From positions 434,001-498,000 of the forward strand of contig NZ_AP023065.1 of NCBI RefSeq assembly GCF_016593235.1: a stretch of 64,000 nucleotides of DNA. The letters run 5' to 3'. This DNA is from Nitratiruptor sp. YY09-18 (GTDB lineage: Bacteria > Campylobacterota > Campylobacteria > Campylobacterales > Nitratiruptoraceae). The notes under the pieces were generated by a model. It was not told where the DNA came from. It did not search any database and saw nothing but the letters and a program-made list of their open reading frames with translations. Positions 44,508 to 54,414 of the stretch are shown here, piece by piece (position 1 is the first letter of the stretch; every line of letters starts with the position of its first letter). The translations under genes and the position numbers were made by a program.

Positions 44508-46438
44508 TTTTCGGCTATTTTCTCTATATAGATTGATTCACTTGGAAATGCAAAATCTGAACCGTTGCGATGGACAATTTCGATGATTTTGAGATTGACA
44601 TCTTCACGAATTTCAAGATATTTTGCCCACTCGGCGGTATTTGTAAAGCAGTAGATAAAAATACTTAAACTACTATCTTCAAACTCATCAAAATTGACCA
44701 GCAGTGTTGCCTTTTTGGCTATTCCAGGATGGGATTGTAGCATATTTCTCATCTCTGTGAGAATATTTTGCATCTGCTCTTGCGTCGTACCATAGATGAG
44801 GCCTATGCGCATCTTGATACGGCGAACATTGCGACGAGAGAAGTTTTCGATAGGGTTGTTTGCAATTATCTGGTTTGGAACTGTCACAAGAGACTTTTCA
44901 AAGGTGCGCACCTTTGTGGTGCGTAGGCCAATCTCTTCTACAGTTCCCTCTACATCGCCCACTTTTATCCAGTCATCAAGTTTGAGTGCACGATCGGCTA
45001 AGATACTGAGTCCTCCAAAGAGGTTTGCTGCAGTATCTTTGGCTGCAAGAGCAAATGCCAAACCACCAAGTCCTAGTGAAGCGACGAATGCACTCACATT
45101 GATATCCCACTCTTGCAAGATTGACACAAGACCTATAGCAAAGATGAAGATTTTGAGAGTTTTAATAAAAAATGAGCCAATTTCACGGTAAAGTTCACGT
45201 CCAAACTTTTTCGCAAAATTGTAAATTGTCTCATCTAAAATATTGACTGCATTGTAAAAAAGCCAGAAGATATCAAAAATTACGAGACTTTTGAGAATTT
45301 TGTCAAAGATATCGTTATGGATTCCTGCTATGAGGAGTGCAAAATAGAGACCAAGTATAATAAACGAAAATTTCAAAGGTCCTTCAAGAATATCTACCAA
45401 GCGATCATCAAAATTTGATTTGGTCATCTGTGTGAATTTACGGAGAGAATGGACAATAAAAAAGGCAAAAATACGCCGAAAAACCAAAAAGATAAGAAAA
45501 ATCCCCAAAGCTTCGGCAAATTTATAAAGAGGAATTCCAATGACGCTGTTGTTGTTTAAAAATGCAATGAGTGCATTTTTGGTTTCGATAAGTTTAGCCT
45601 GCCAGTTGCCAATTTTTTTGTTGATCGCGTAGTAGAGTGTTGCCTCATATGCTTTGGCGAGATTTTGTCTAAATTTATGCAAAAACTCTACAATATCTTT
45701 GGCTTTATTAATGCTTTCTTGCGATCTTTTTTGGAGTGCAGCAAAAAAATCGTAGAGCTTGATAGATAAAATTTTATCAACATATCTCTCGGCTCTATTT
45801 TGGTAGTAAGCAATAGATTTCTCGATTTGTCTTATTTTGCTCTCTTGCCCCAAAATGACATAGCGCTCCTTTTCTATCTGGAGTTTTTTGATCTTGCGCT
45901 CTACATTTTGCAGCTGTGAGAGGGTTTTGCTTATAGATTCAGCGGATTTAGTAAACGAGATTTTGTTAAGCTTTATCAAAAGAGTATCAAGCCATTTGGT
46001 ATAGTTTTTTTGAATCTGCTCTACAAACTTTTGATCAAACTCCTTCAAGCGATAGTAAAAAGCGTATTCAAGCGTTGCAGTGATACTATCTTCATCTTGA
46101 TTCTCTTGAATGTCACTGAGTTGCTCGTTGAGATCTTCTATCTCTTGCTGCTTTTCATAACTTTGTGCCAGGAAGTTGTTGATTTTTTTAAAGGTCTGTA
46201 TCAAATCTTGCGCATTTTTTATCTGCAATTCATCATTGGTGATAGTTGGAGGCTGCTGTTTTGCAATAGAGACAATTTTTTGGATAAGTGATTTTTGCAA
46301 AGAGTAGTTGGGGGATGAACTATTGAGTTCATTTGCGAAATTTTGTAAAAGGGTAAGGTTGCTCTCTTTAACAAGAGTCATGTTAATATCAGCTAAAAGC
46401 ATAGAGGTAAGAAGGAGAAAAAGAGCAAAGATTTGCAT
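44504..46438 (-). CDS. MscS-family mechanosensitive channel with long N-terminal region
   Basis: A 644-residue protein. A signal peptide (about 1-17, ending LADI) precedes a long helical/coiled-coil periplasmic region (about 40-270), then about four to five helices and a C-terminal MscS core with LGGLAFALAAKDTAANLFGG, LKLDDWIKVGDVEGTVEEIG and VPNQIIANNPIENFSRR. It is larger than classic MscS (~286) and resembles MscK/YbdG-like forms in domain layout. It should release solutes on osmotic downshock. Confidence 0.88.
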   Translation of the reverse strand: MQIFALFLLLTSMLLADINMTLVKESNLTLLQNFANELNSSSPNYSLQKSLIQKIVSIAKQQPPTITNDELQIKNAQDLIQTFKKINNFLAQSYEKQQEIEDLNEQLSDIQENQDEDSITATLEYAFYYRLKEFDQKFVEQIQKNYTKWLDTLLIKLNKISFTKSAESISKTLSQLQNVERKIKKLQIEKERYVILGQESKIRQIEKSIAYYQNRAERYVDKILSIKLYDFFAALQKRSQESINKAKDIVEFLHKFRQNLAKAYEATLYYAINKKIGNWQAKLIETKNALIAFLNNNSVIGIPLYKFAEALGIFLIFLVFRRIFAFFIVHSLRKFTQMTKSNFDDRLVDILEGPLKFSFIILGLYFALLIAGIHNDIFDKILKSLVIFDIFWLFYNAVNILDETIYNFAKKFGRELYREIGSFFIKTLKIFIFAIGLVSILQEWDINVSAFVASLGLGGLAFALAAKDTAANLFGGLSILADRALKLDDWIKVGDVEGTVEEIGLRTTKVRTFEKSLVTVPNQIIANNPIENFSRRNVRRIKMRIGLIYGTTQEQMQNILTEMRNMLQSHPGIAKKATLLVNFDEFEDSSLSIFIYCFTNTAEWAKYLEIREDVNLKIIEIVHRNGSDFAFPSESIYIEKIAEK

Positions 46439-46487
46439 TTATGGCCTTTAGCTATTTTTGCTACAATTTTATCAAAAAAGAGAAAGA

Positions 46488-47222
46488 ATGTTACGAACTA
46501 TTTTTATATTATCACTTTTTATCGGATTTACATTTGCCCAGACCATTAAAGCCAAATATGCTGTTACTTTTGGGCTTTTTGGCAAAGTAGCTACTGCTGA
46601 TGCGCTGTTAGTCAAAAAAGATGGAAACTACTCTATTATTATTGATGTGCAGTCTCACGGCCTAGCCAAAATGCTTAGCCACAACAGACGAGAGCACTAT
46701 GAGAGCAGAGGGCAGATAAAAAATGGCCTCTTTGTGCCCCATGAGTTTGTAAAAGTAAAGCAAACGACCAAACGAAGAGATGAGAAACGCTACATTTTTG
46801 ACCATATGCACAAAAATATCATGGCAATTGAAGATAAAAATAAGTATGGACACTTTCATTCACACACAAAGCATCTACTCAATTACTATGCAAAAGATGA
46901 TCTTTTGACTCTCTATTTTAATCTCAAAAAATACCTCAAGCCAAATAGATACCGCTATAAATTCTATGCAGTCGGTGGAAATGAAAAGAATGGTGAGGTT
47001 GACATAGAAGTTTTGAAAAATCCGGGACGTATTAAAAAGATTCTCAAGGTTGATGGCCTCTATCTTCGTGTCCTTCTAAACCAGAAAATCTTTGCAAGTA
47101 AAAAAGGTGAGCTCTATGTGGTAGAAGGAGAAGATGGTATTGCTACAAAGGGGCTTTTGAAAGATGTAATAATGTTTGGAGATATCATTGGTTCACTCGT
47201 TAGCAAATCGATTGAGCCTTGA
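46488..47222 (+). CDS. DUF3108 secreted protein
   Basis: A 244-residue protein with an N-terminal signal peptide (MLRTIFILSLFIGFTFA) and a beta-rich body matching the DUF3108 family (YAVTFGLFGKVATADALL, then YRYKFYAVGGNEKNGEVDIEV). Its role is unknown; family members occur in the periplasm or outer envelope. The ATG at 46488 is preferred to 46458 because of GAGAAAG upstream and the signal peptide start. Confidence 0.8.
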   Translation: MLRTIFILSLFIGFTFAQTIKAKYAVTFGLFGKVATADALLVKKDGNYSIIIDVQSHGLAKMLSHNRREHYESRGQIKNGLFVPHEFVKVKQTTKRRDEKRYIFDHMHKNIMAIEDKNKYGHFHSHTKHLLNYYAKDDLLTLYFNLKKYLKPNRYRYKFYAVGGNEKNGEVDIEVLKNPGRIKKILKVDGLYLRVLLNQKIFASKKGELYVVEGEDGIATKGLLKDVIMFGDIIGSLVSKSIEP

Positions 47223-48087
47223 TAAGGGTGTAGCCTATATGCTTCTCGCATCCTTGCTTTTTGCGGGGATGGGAGTCTTTGCAAAGCTTTTGAGTGCCTC
47301 TATGCCAAGCTTGGAGGTTGTTTTTTTTCGCAATATTTTTGGGGTCTTTTTGGTTGGAGCTTCATTGCTGCACAAACCTTTACAAGGTGATGGAGGTAAG
47401 CCGCTTCTGCTCTTTTTTCGAGGGTTTGTAGGATTTTTGGCTCTTTTGATGTTTTTCTATGATATAGCACATATTCCTCTAGGCGAAGCGATGACATACT
47501 CCAAAACTTCACCTATCTGGACAGCTATTTTTGCAGCGGTTTTTTTGCACGAGGTTTTGAGTAAGAGGCAGTGGTCAGCTATCATTTTGGGCTTTATAGG
47601 AATTGTTTTGATAACTGATCCCTTTGGGACTCCTTTTGATAAATATGATATTTTGGGAATTTTGAGCGGTATGGGAGCAGCTTTAGCATATACGAGTGTG
47701 CGTGAACTCAAGCGCTACTACGATACGCGTGCAATTGTACTTTCATTCATGGGTGTAGGGACTTTAGGCCCCCTTCTTTTGATGCTTTTAGCTCCTTATG
47801 TGAAAATTGAAGAGCTTGATTTTATGTTTGCCAAATTTGTAATGCCTCATGGCTTTATGTGGGCACAAATCGTTGCTATGGGACTCTTAGCAACATTAGC
47901 ACAGATTTATATGACCAAAGCCTATGGCGTGACAAAAGCTGGCATTGTAGGGGCAGTAAGTTATAGCAATATTGCCTTTTCCTTACTCTTTGGACTTCTC
48001 TTTTTAGGTGATCCTTTTCCAGATATCATCAAATTTTTGGGTATAATCTTGATAGTTATTAGCGGAATAATGGTTGCAAAAAGGTAA
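47212..48087 (+). CDS. DMT-superfamily (EamA) transporter
   Basis: About 291 residues with ten membrane helices in two EamA repeats, including ASLLFAGMGVFAKLL, MTYSKTSPIWTAIFAAVFLHE in the first repeat and AQIYMTKAYGVTKAGIVGAVSYSN in the second. It exports or imports a small metabolite that cannot be predicted. The start is uncertain: TTG at 47212 overlaps the previous stop, while TTG at 47176 or ATG at 47238 are alternatives; none has a clear RBS. Confidence 0.85.
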   Translation: MSLDKGVAYMLLASLLFAGMGVFAKLLSASMPSLEVVFFRNIFGVFLVGASLLHKPLQGDGGKPLLLFFRGFVGFLALLMFFYDIAHIPLGEAMTYSKTSPIWTAIFAAVFLHEVLSKRQWSAIILGFIGIVLITDPFGTPFDKYDILGILSGMGAALAYTSVRELKRYYDTRAIVLSFMGVGTLGPLLLMLLAPYVKIEELDFMFAKFVMPHGFMWAQIVAMGLLATLAQIYMTKAYGVTKAGIVGAVSYSNIAFSLLFGLLFLGDPFPDIIKFLGIILIVISGIMVAKR

Positions 48088-48090
48088 AAG

Positions 48091-48900
48091 ATGCAGATGA
48101 TTTTAATAGCAGGACCGTGTGTCATCGAGAGTCAAGAGCAGTTGGAGATAATCGCAACTGATCTAATAAAATATCACAAATCGCCCCAAATTGATTTCTA
48201 TTTTAAAGCAAGTTTTGACAAGGCAAATAGAACTAGCCTCGAGAGTTATAGAGGACCAGGCCTACAAGAGGGTCTGCAAATGCTAGCAAAAATCAAAGAG
48301 GATTTTGGGTATAAAATTTTGACTGATGTGCATGAGAGCTATCAGGTGCCTGCAGTGGCAGAAGTAGCTGATGTGATTCAAATCCCTGCATTTTTATGCC
48401 GCCAGACCGATCTATTGGTCGCTGCAGCCAAGACAGAGAGAATTGTTAATATCAAAAAGGGCCAATTTATGGCTCCAGCAGATATGCGTTACAGTGTGCT
48501 CAAAGTCCTCAAAACCAGAGGATATGTGGATGTGGATTATACTACTAGTAAAGAGGCTGGTGTTTGGCTCACTGAGCGTGGCACAACTTTTGGTTACAAC
48601 AATTTAGTAGTTGATATGCGTAGCCTTGTGATCATGCGAGAGTTTGCTCCGGTAATCTTCGATGCAACACATGCTGTGCAGATGCCAGGAGGTGCAGGAG
48701 GCAAGAGTAGTGGCAACAAAGAGTTTGTCGCTCCACTTGCGCGTGCGGCTGCAGCTGTTGGAGTGGATGGGTTTTTCTTTGAGACTCACTATGATCCAAC
48801 ATGTGCTCTCAGTGATGGTCCAAATATGGTAACGCCGCAGGAGTTGGAAGAGATTGTGGATGATATTTTTAAAATTCGAGATGTATTACAAGGAGAGTAG
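48091..48900 (+). CDS. kdsA: 2-dehydro-3-deoxyphosphooctonate aldolase (KDO-8-P synthase)
   Basis: A 269-residue TIM-barrel synthase: [11 protein letters not shown] at the start, [29 protein letters not shown] and [12 protein letters not shown]. It condenses phosphoenolpyruvate with arabinose 5-phosphate to make KDO-8-P for LPS. It is the first of a run kdsA-ribH-nusB packed without gaps. Confidence 0.96.
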   Translation: MQMILIAGPCVIESQEQLEIIATDLIKYHKSPQIDFYFKASFDKANRTSLESYRGPGLQEGLQMLAKIKEDFGYKILTDVHESYQVPAVAEVADVIQIPAFLCRQTDLLVAAAKTERIVNIKKGQFMAPADMRYSVLKVLKTRGYVDVDYTTSKEAGVWLTERGTTFGYNNLVVDMRSLVIMREFAPVIFDATHAVQMPGGAGGKSSGNKEFVAPLARAAAAVGVDGFFFETHYDPTCALSDGPNMVTPQELEEIVDDIFKIRDVLQGE

Positions 48901-49365
48901 ATGAATATTATTGAGGGAAAGCTAAGACTTGATGGAAGCGAGAAGGTAGCAATAATTGCAAGCAGATTCAATCACATAATTACCGATCGTTTGGTAGAGG
49001 GTGCAAAAGATGCCTTTTTACGTCATGGAGGAAAAGAGGAGAATCTCGACCTCATTCTCGTCCCTGGTGCTTTTGAGCTCCCTTTTGCTCTTGATAAGGT
49101 ATTGGCTGCAGGTGATTATGCGGGTGTTTGCTGTCTTGGTGCTATTATTCGCGGCTCAACTCCCCATTTTGACTATGTGGCGGCTGAAGCTACAAAAGGT
49201 ATAGCAAACACAACACTCAAATACCAAAAACCGGTAACTTTTGGGGTGCTTACAACTGATACTATCGAGCAAGCGATTGAGAGAGCAGGCAGCAAAGCTG
49301 GTAATAAAGGCTTTGAATCGATGACAGGTCTTATAGAGCTTATTGATCTCTACAAAGGTCTTTGA
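48901..49365 (+). CDS. ribH: 6,7-dimethyl-8-ribityllumazine synthase
   Basis: A 154-residue protein with typical RibH motifs: [44 protein letters not shown] (catalytic His) and [17 protein letters not shown]. It makes the riboflavin precursor. The ATG follows the kdsA stop directly. Confidence 0.96.
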   Translation: MNIIEGKLRLDGSEKVAIIASRFNHIITDRLVEGAKDAFLRHGGKEENLDLILVPGAFELPFALDKVLAAGDYAGVCCLGAIIRGSTPHFDYVAAEATKGIANTTLKYQKPVTFGVLTTDTIEQAIERAGSKAGNKGFESMTGLIELIDLYKGL

Positions 49366-49784
49366 TGGCTACAAGACACCAGGCACGTGAAGCGGTCATA
49401 GGGCTTTTGTATGCATATGATCTAGGCAATCCAGAGATCAAGAATTTTGCCGAAGATATTTTAGAAGAAAAAAAGATTCGCAATAAGCAGCGAGAGTTTG
49501 CCCTTTCGCTCTTTAAAGGCACAGTGGAAAATCTTGAAAAAATTGATGAGATGATCAAAAAGCACCTAGAGTCTTGGGATTTAGATCGCCTCGGTCACAT
49601 CGAAAAAGCGATATTACGACTAGGTGTGTATGAGCTGCTTTTCAGTGATCTTGATAGTGCGATAGTGATTAATGAAGCAGTGGAGTTAGCCAAAAAACTT
49701 GGCACAGAGCAGAGTCCAAAATTTATCAATGGGGTTTTGGATGCAATAGCCAAAGAGGTTAAAAATGGAAGCGCAAAAACTTGA
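49365..49784 (+). CDS. nusB: Transcription antitermination factor NusB
   Basis: A 139-residue helical protein with TRHQAREAVIGLLYAYD at the start and SAIVINEAVELAKKLG, FINGVLDAIAKE at the end, standard for NusB. ribH-nusB adjacency is widespread. The ATG at 49365 overlaps the ribH stop (TGATG). Confidence 0.94.
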   Translation: MATRHQAREAVIGLLYAYDLGNPEIKNFAEDILEEKKIRNKQREFALSLFKGTVENLEKIDEMIKKHLESWDLDRLGHIEKAILRLGVYELLFSDLDSAIVINEAVELAKKLGTEQSPKFINGVLDAIAKEVKNGSAKT

Positions 49785-50307
49785 ACACTATAGTTATCGA
49801 GACTATAAAGAGATAGAAAAAAATACAAAAGAGCGAGTAGAGCTTATTTTTGGTCGCATCTATATGATGGCAGGAGCCAGCGCAAAGCATCAAGATGTTG
49901 TTTTGAATATCGCTATAACTTTGCGCAGTGAAAGCAAATGTAAACCGCGCGTTGCTCCTTATGACTTGAAACTTGTATGCAATTTTGATCCAAATATCGA
50001 GCCCATTAATATTGTGCAACCCGATGTGATGCTCTTTTGTGATGAGAATGAGCTTCCATGTGCAATTTTTGAAGTATTGAGTCCTTCAACGGCATCAAAG
50101 GATAAGACTGATAAATTGGCCTTGTATGAGTGTGCAGGTATAAAAGAGTATTTCATCGTTGAGCCTGAATATAAGATAGTTGAAAGATTTGTGTTAGAAG
50201 ATAAGAAATACCGTTTTTCAGGAAACTTTACGCAAAATATGAAAATGCCAATAGATTGTATAGGCAAAGAGGTAGAAGTCAATGCTTTTTTTGAAGGAGT
50301 TGAATGA
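49765..50307 (+). CDS. Uma2-family (DUF820) putative PD-(D/E)XK nuclease
   Basis: A 180-residue protein of the Uma2 family. The restriction-endonuclease-like core shows VELIFGRIYMMAGAS, VQPDVMLFC (metal-binding Asp) and AIFEVLSPSTASKD (Glu-x-hydrophobic and a late Lys). The family is abundant in cyanobacteria and scattered elsewhere; its function is unknown. It overlaps nusB by 20 bases and mqnC by 4, so it rides inside a housekeeping operon. Confidence 0.87.
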   Translation: MEAQKLEHYSYRDYKEIEKNTKERVELIFGRIYMMAGASAKHQDVVLNIAITLRSESKCKPRVAPYDLKLVCNFDPNIEPINIVQPDVMLFCDENELPCAIFEVLSPSTASKDKTDKLALYECAGIKEYFIVEPEYKIVERFVLEDKKYRFSGNFTQNMKMPIDCIGKEVEVNAFFEGVE

Positions 50308-51350
50308 GGCTAGGTAAAAAAGATGCTTTGGATCTCATCCGCAATGCCAGCTTGCAAGAGCTAGGAGAGATGGCGCTTGCAAAAAAACGCGAGCTCCATC
50401 CAGACAAAATCACAACATTTATCGTCGATCGCAATATCAACTACACAAATATTTGCTGGGTAGATTGTGACTTTTGTGCTTTCTATCGCAAACCAAAAGA
50501 TGATGATGCATATATCTTAAGCTACGAAGAGATCGATCAAAAGATAGAGGAACTTTTGGCAATTGGTGGTACGCAGATACTCTTCCAAGGTGGCGTGCAT
50601 CCAAAGCTCAAAATCGATTACTACGAAGACCTAGTAGAGCATATCCACAAAAAATATCCCGAGATTACTATCCATGGATTTAGTGCTGTAGAGATTAGCT
50701 ACATCGCCAAAGTGAGTCGTCTAAGCTACAAAGAGGTGTTGGAGCGCCTCAAAGCCAAGGGGCTCAGCTCTATTCCTGGAGCTGGTGCTGAGATTCTTAG
50801 CGATAGAGTGCGTGATATTATCAGTCCCAAGAAGCTTAGCTCTCAAGAGTGGCTCGATATCCACAGAGCCGCCCATGAAGTGGGGATGAAAACAACTGCA
50901 ACGATGATGTATGGAACAGTAGAGACTGACGAAGAGATAGTAGATCACTGGGAGAAGATTCGCTCCTTACAAGATGAGACAGGCGGATTTCGAGCATTTA
51001 TTATGTGGAGTTTTCAGCCATACAATACAGCATTGCAAAAGAAAGGGATCGTCACGCACAAAACAAGCTCCAATCGCTACCTGCGCCTCTTAGCTGTTAG
51101 TAGGCTCTTTTTGGATAACTTTAAAAATATCCAGAGCTCTTGGGTGACGCAAGGAAGCTATATAGGACAACTTGCATTACTCTATGGAGCAAATGATTTG
51201 GGCTCAACTATGATGGAAGAGAATGTAGTCAAAGCTGCTGGAGCGCAAAATAGGATGAACCAAGAGGAGATGGTCCGTCTTATCAAAGATGTGGGAGAGA
51301 TCCCAGCTAAGCGCAACACTGCATATGAGATATTGGAGATCTATTCATGA
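50304..51350 (+). CDS. mqnC: Cyclic dehypoxanthinyl futalosine synthase MqnC (radical SAM)
   Basis: A 348-residue radical SAM enzyme. The cluster-binding cysteines are in NYTNICWVDCDFCAFYR (Cx3-Cx2-C pattern), with LFQGGVHPKLKIDYYEDL and IPGAGAEILSDRVR as family features. MqnC closes the ring of dehypoxanthine futalosine in the futalosine route to menaquinone, the route used by Campylobacterota. The ATG overlaps the Uma2 stop. Confidence 0.93.
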   Translation: MRLGKKDALDLIRNASLQELGEMALAKKRELHPDKITTFIVDRNINYTNICWVDCDFCAFYRKPKDDDAYILSYEEIDQKIEELLAIGGTQILFQGGVHPKLKIDYYEDLVEHIHKKYPEITIHGFSAVEISYIAKVSRLSYKEVLERLKAKGLSSIPGAGAEILSDRVRDIISPKKLSSQEWLDIHRAAHEVGMKTTATMMYGTVETDEEIVDHWEKIRSLQDETGGFRAFIMWSFQPYNTALQKKGIVTHKTSSNRYLRLLAVSRLFLDNFKNIQSSWVTQGSYIGQLALLYGANDLGSTMMEENVVKAAGAQNRMNQEEMVRLIKDVGEIPAKRNTAYEILEIYS

Positions 51351-52633
51351 GAGCACTGCTCATTTGCATTATATTTTTACAAGGGGTATTGATGAGTGCG
51401 GTTTTGAAGCACGTAGAAGTTAATGGAGTAGAGATTCCAGTCATTTATGAACAAGATGATGCACTTCCAATAGTTGCTATGCAAATAGTTTTTCAAAAGA
51501 GCGGAAGCATCGAAGATGGCAAATTGCCAGGGCTAGCTAAGATGAGTGCAAAGATGCTCATGCAAGGCACGAAGAAACTAGGTAATGTGGGCTTTGCAAA
51601 TGCACTTGAGCAAAGAGCTATTCGCTACAGTGCTCACGTGGGGACTGAGACTATGGTGATGGAGCTTAGTGCTTTGCAAGAGGAGTTTGGCACAGGTGTA
51701 GATCTTGTGCGTGATCTCTTCCTTGATCCCAATCTCACACCATCTGCGCTTGATCAGGTCAAAACCACGACTTTGGGATATCTCTCTCGCAAGCACAACG
51801 ACTATGACTACATTGCAAGTGTGAATCTCAAAAAGATCCTCTTTGCCGATACGCCTTTGCAAAATCCAAGTGATGGGACCCCTGAATCTATTCAAAAGAT
51901 CTCGCTTGATGATATCAAAGCATATTTTACCAAGCATCTTGTCTTAAAGCGTGCGATTATCGTCATTGGTGGTAAAGTTGATTGGGAGACAGCAAAAGAC
52001 TATATCGAGAAAGTTCTCTCACCTTTGAAAAAAGGAGAGCTGGAACCACTTCCATACTACAACGCAAGTGATAAGCAAAAAGAACTTATAACACACGAAA
52101 AAGAGACAAAACAGGCATATATCTACTTTGGGTCACCATACTATGAGAAGCTCGATAGTCCAGATCTCTACATCTCGCGTGTAGCTATGTTTATATTGGG
52201 AACTGGTGGGTTTGGCAGCCGCTTGATGGAAGAGATCCGTGTGAAGAGAGGTCTAGCCTACTCGGCCTATTCTCTTGGGAGAATCAATAAGAGCCATAGT
52301 TATTTTACAGGGTATTTGCAGACAAAGATTGAGTCACAAGAGGAGGCCAAAAAGCTTGTCAAAGAAGTGATAGCTGAGTATGTCAAAAATGGTGCTACGA
52401 AAAAAGAGCTAGAGAGTGCGAAGAAGTTTATCCTCGGAAGTGAACCGCTGCGCAATGAGACATTGCCGCAAAGACTCTCACGAGCTTTCAATGAATTCTA
52501 TGCAGGCAAACCTCTTGGCTCATCAAAAGAAGATCTCAAAAAAATCGAATCTCTCACACTTGATCAACTCAACAACTACATCAAAAAACATCCTGAAATT
52601 ACAAAACTAAGCTTCTCTATCGTTACACAATGA
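51347..52633 (+). CDS. M16-family peptidase homologue lacking the zinc motif
   Basis: A 428-residue protein with a signal peptide-like start (LLICIIFLQGVLMSA), then the M16 fold. In the place of the HxxEH zinc motif the sequence reads GLAKMSAKML, so catalytic His and Glu are missing. The C-terminal half keeps the conserved RGLAYSAYS segment (R/Y pair). In heterodimeric M16B enzymes one subunit has the zinc site and the other the R/Y pair, so this is likely the non-catalytic partner. Overlaps mqnC and recG by 4 bases each. Confidence 0.85.
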   Translation: MRALLICIIFLQGVLMSAVLKHVEVNGVEIPVIYEQDDALPIVAMQIVFQKSGSIEDGKLPGLAKMSAKMLMQGTKKLGNVGFANALEQRAIRYSAHVGTETMVMELSALQEEFGTGVDLVRDLFLDPNLTPSALDQVKTTTLGYLSRKHNDYDYIASVNLKKILFADTPLQNPSDGTPESIQKISLDDIKAYFTKHLVLKRAIIVIGGKVDWETAKDYIEKVLSPLKKGELEPLPYYNASDKQKELITHEKETKQAYIYFGSPYYEKLDSPDLYISRVAMFILGTGGFGSRLMEEIRVKRGLAYSAYSLGRINKSHSYFTGYLQTKIESQEEAKKLVKEVIAEYVKNGATKKELESAKKFILGSEPLRNETLPQRLSRAFNEFYAGKPLGSSKEDLKKIESLTLDQLNNYIKKHPEITKLSFSIVTQ

Positions 52634-54414
52634 ACGAAAAACTCTTTCGAGTGGGAATACGATCTCCCCTCGATCTTGCATTGCTTGCTCCACACAAATA
52701 CTACGATTTTCGCATCAAAAGATCAATCGAGCCGCAAATGGTACTGGATGTCCAGATCAAAGAGATTCAAACTCTTGCAAAGCTGCAAAAGCGTATAGCA
52801 TATGCTCACAATATCGGACGCGAAGTGGAGCTACTCTTTTTCCATACGAAAAAATTTCATGAGTACGCTTTTGGAGTTGGGGAGCGTCTTTTTATCTATG
52901 GCAAACTGCAGTTTCAGTATGGAAAGATCCAGATCGTACAACCGCAAAAAGTCGCAAACTACAAAATAGACCAAATCTTTCCCTCATATAAAATCCCGAT
53001 TCGTGGAGATATCTTTGCAAGCCTCAAAAAGGAGTATCTCACAGCCAAAGCTCTTGCCCATGAGGGATTGCCACAAGATATAGTGGAGAGTTTGCTTAAA
53101 ATCCACTATCCAGATGAGGAGTTTTACAAAGAGTATCAAAAAGAGGGAGGGATCTTTGGAAGATATTTTGAAGCTTTGAAATTTGCTGAAGCCTATCGCT
53201 ATATACGAGCTTTGCGTCACAAGCGTATAAATAGGCCTGCACAGTGTGTGATCGATGCAAAGTATCAAGATTTTGTCGCTTCACTCCCTTTTACTCTCAC
53301 AAATGATCAGCAAAAGGTTATCGATGAAATTCGCAGAGATTTAGGTAAAGATGTGGCAGCAAGGAGAGTTGTAGTAGGTGATGTTGGCAGTGGCAAATCT
53401 GTTGTCATGTTTGCTACTGCATATATGGCAAAGCGCTCTATCCTCATGGCACCTACAAGTGTCCTAGCACGTCAGCTCTATGAAGAAGCCAAAAGACTCA
53501 TGCCAAAAAATTTCAAGATAGCTTTGGTGAGTGCGCAAGAGAATGTAGAAAATCTAGAAGAGTATGATTTCATTATTGGTACACACGCGCTGCTCTATCG
53601 CAAATTGCCAAAAGTTTGTGTGGTGATGGTAGATGAGCAGCATAGATTTGGAACCAACCAGCGTCAAAAGCTCAAAAAGCTTGTAGAAAGTGGCGATCAA
53701 AGCCCTCACTATTTTCAGTTTAGTGCTACACCAATTCCGCGCACACAGGCTATGATGGAGAGTGCGCTTGTGGATTATAGCTTCATTCAAGAGGTACCAT
53801 TCAAAAAAGATATTACTACTAAGGTTGTAGGCAAAGAGGATTTTCGCTTGCTTCTAGCTCATATCAAAAGGGAAATCTCCCAAGACCATCAAGTCCTTAT
53901 CGTCTATCCATTAGTTGAAGAGAGTGCAACCTATGGGTATAAATCACTTGAAGAGGCCAAGAATTTTTGGATGCGATATTTTGATGGAGTCTATGTGACA
54001 CATGGTAAGGACAAAGCAAAAGAGGAGGCATTGGCTGCGTTTGCGAAAAATGGTAATATCTTGCTTGCAACAACTGTCATAGAAGTGGGCATAAGTTTGC
54101 CAAAACTCTCAACTATTGTGATAGTAGGAGCCGAAAATCTCGGCCTTGCTACACTCCACCAGCTACGAGGAAGAGTCTCACGCACAGGGCTCAAAGGCTA
54201 CTGCTTTTTATATACAAACAACAAAGAAAATGAGAGGCTCCAAAAATTTAGCAAAATTACAAGTGGTTTTGCAATAGCAGAGCTCGATTTAGCATTTCGC
54301 AAAAGTGGCGATATTGTCAGTGGCAAAGAGCAGAGTGGCAAAACTTTTAAGTATCTGAGTTTAGCTGAAGATAAAAAGATCATTGAGAGGGTCAAAGCCC
54401 TCCTTGATCAATAA
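52630..54414 (+). CDS. recG: ATP-dependent DNA helicase RecG
   Basis: A 594-residue superfamily 2 helicase: Walker A VVGDVGSGKSVVM near residue 255, Walker B DEQHRFG, motif III FSATPIPRT, and motif VI LRGRVSRTGLKGYCFL. The N-terminal wedge domain is shorter than in E. coli RecG (693), as in other Campylobacterota. It remodels stalled forks and Holliday junctions. It converges on hpf with a 7-base overlap. Confidence 0.93.
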   Translation: MNEKLFRVGIRSPLDLALLAPHKYYDFRIKRSIEPQMVLDVQIKEIQTLAKLQKRIAYAHNIGREVELLFFHTKKFHEYAFGVGERLFIYGKLQFQYGKIQIVQPQKVANYKIDQIFPSYKIPIRGDIFASLKKEYLTAKALAHEGLPQDIVESLLKIHYPDEEFYKEYQKEGGIFGRYFEALKFAEAYRYIRALRHKRINRPAQCVIDAKYQDFVASLPFTLTNDQQKVIDEIRRDLGKDVAARRVVVGDVGSGKSVVMFATAYMAKRSILMAPTSVLARQLYEEAKRLMPKNFKIALVSAQENVENLEEYDFIIGTHALLYRKLPKVCVVMVDEQHRFGTNQRQKLKKLVESGDQSPHYFQFSATPIPRTQAMMESALVDYSFIQEVPFKKDITTKVVGKEDFRLLLAHIKREISQDHQVLIVYPLVEESATYGYKSLEEAKNFWMRYFDGVYVTHGKDKAKEEALAAFAKNGNILLATTVIEVGISLPKLSTIVIVGAENLGLATLHQLRGRVSRTGLKGYCFLYTNNKENERLQKFSKITSGFAIAELDLAFRKSGDIVSGKEQSGKTFKYLSLAEDKKIIERVKALLDQ

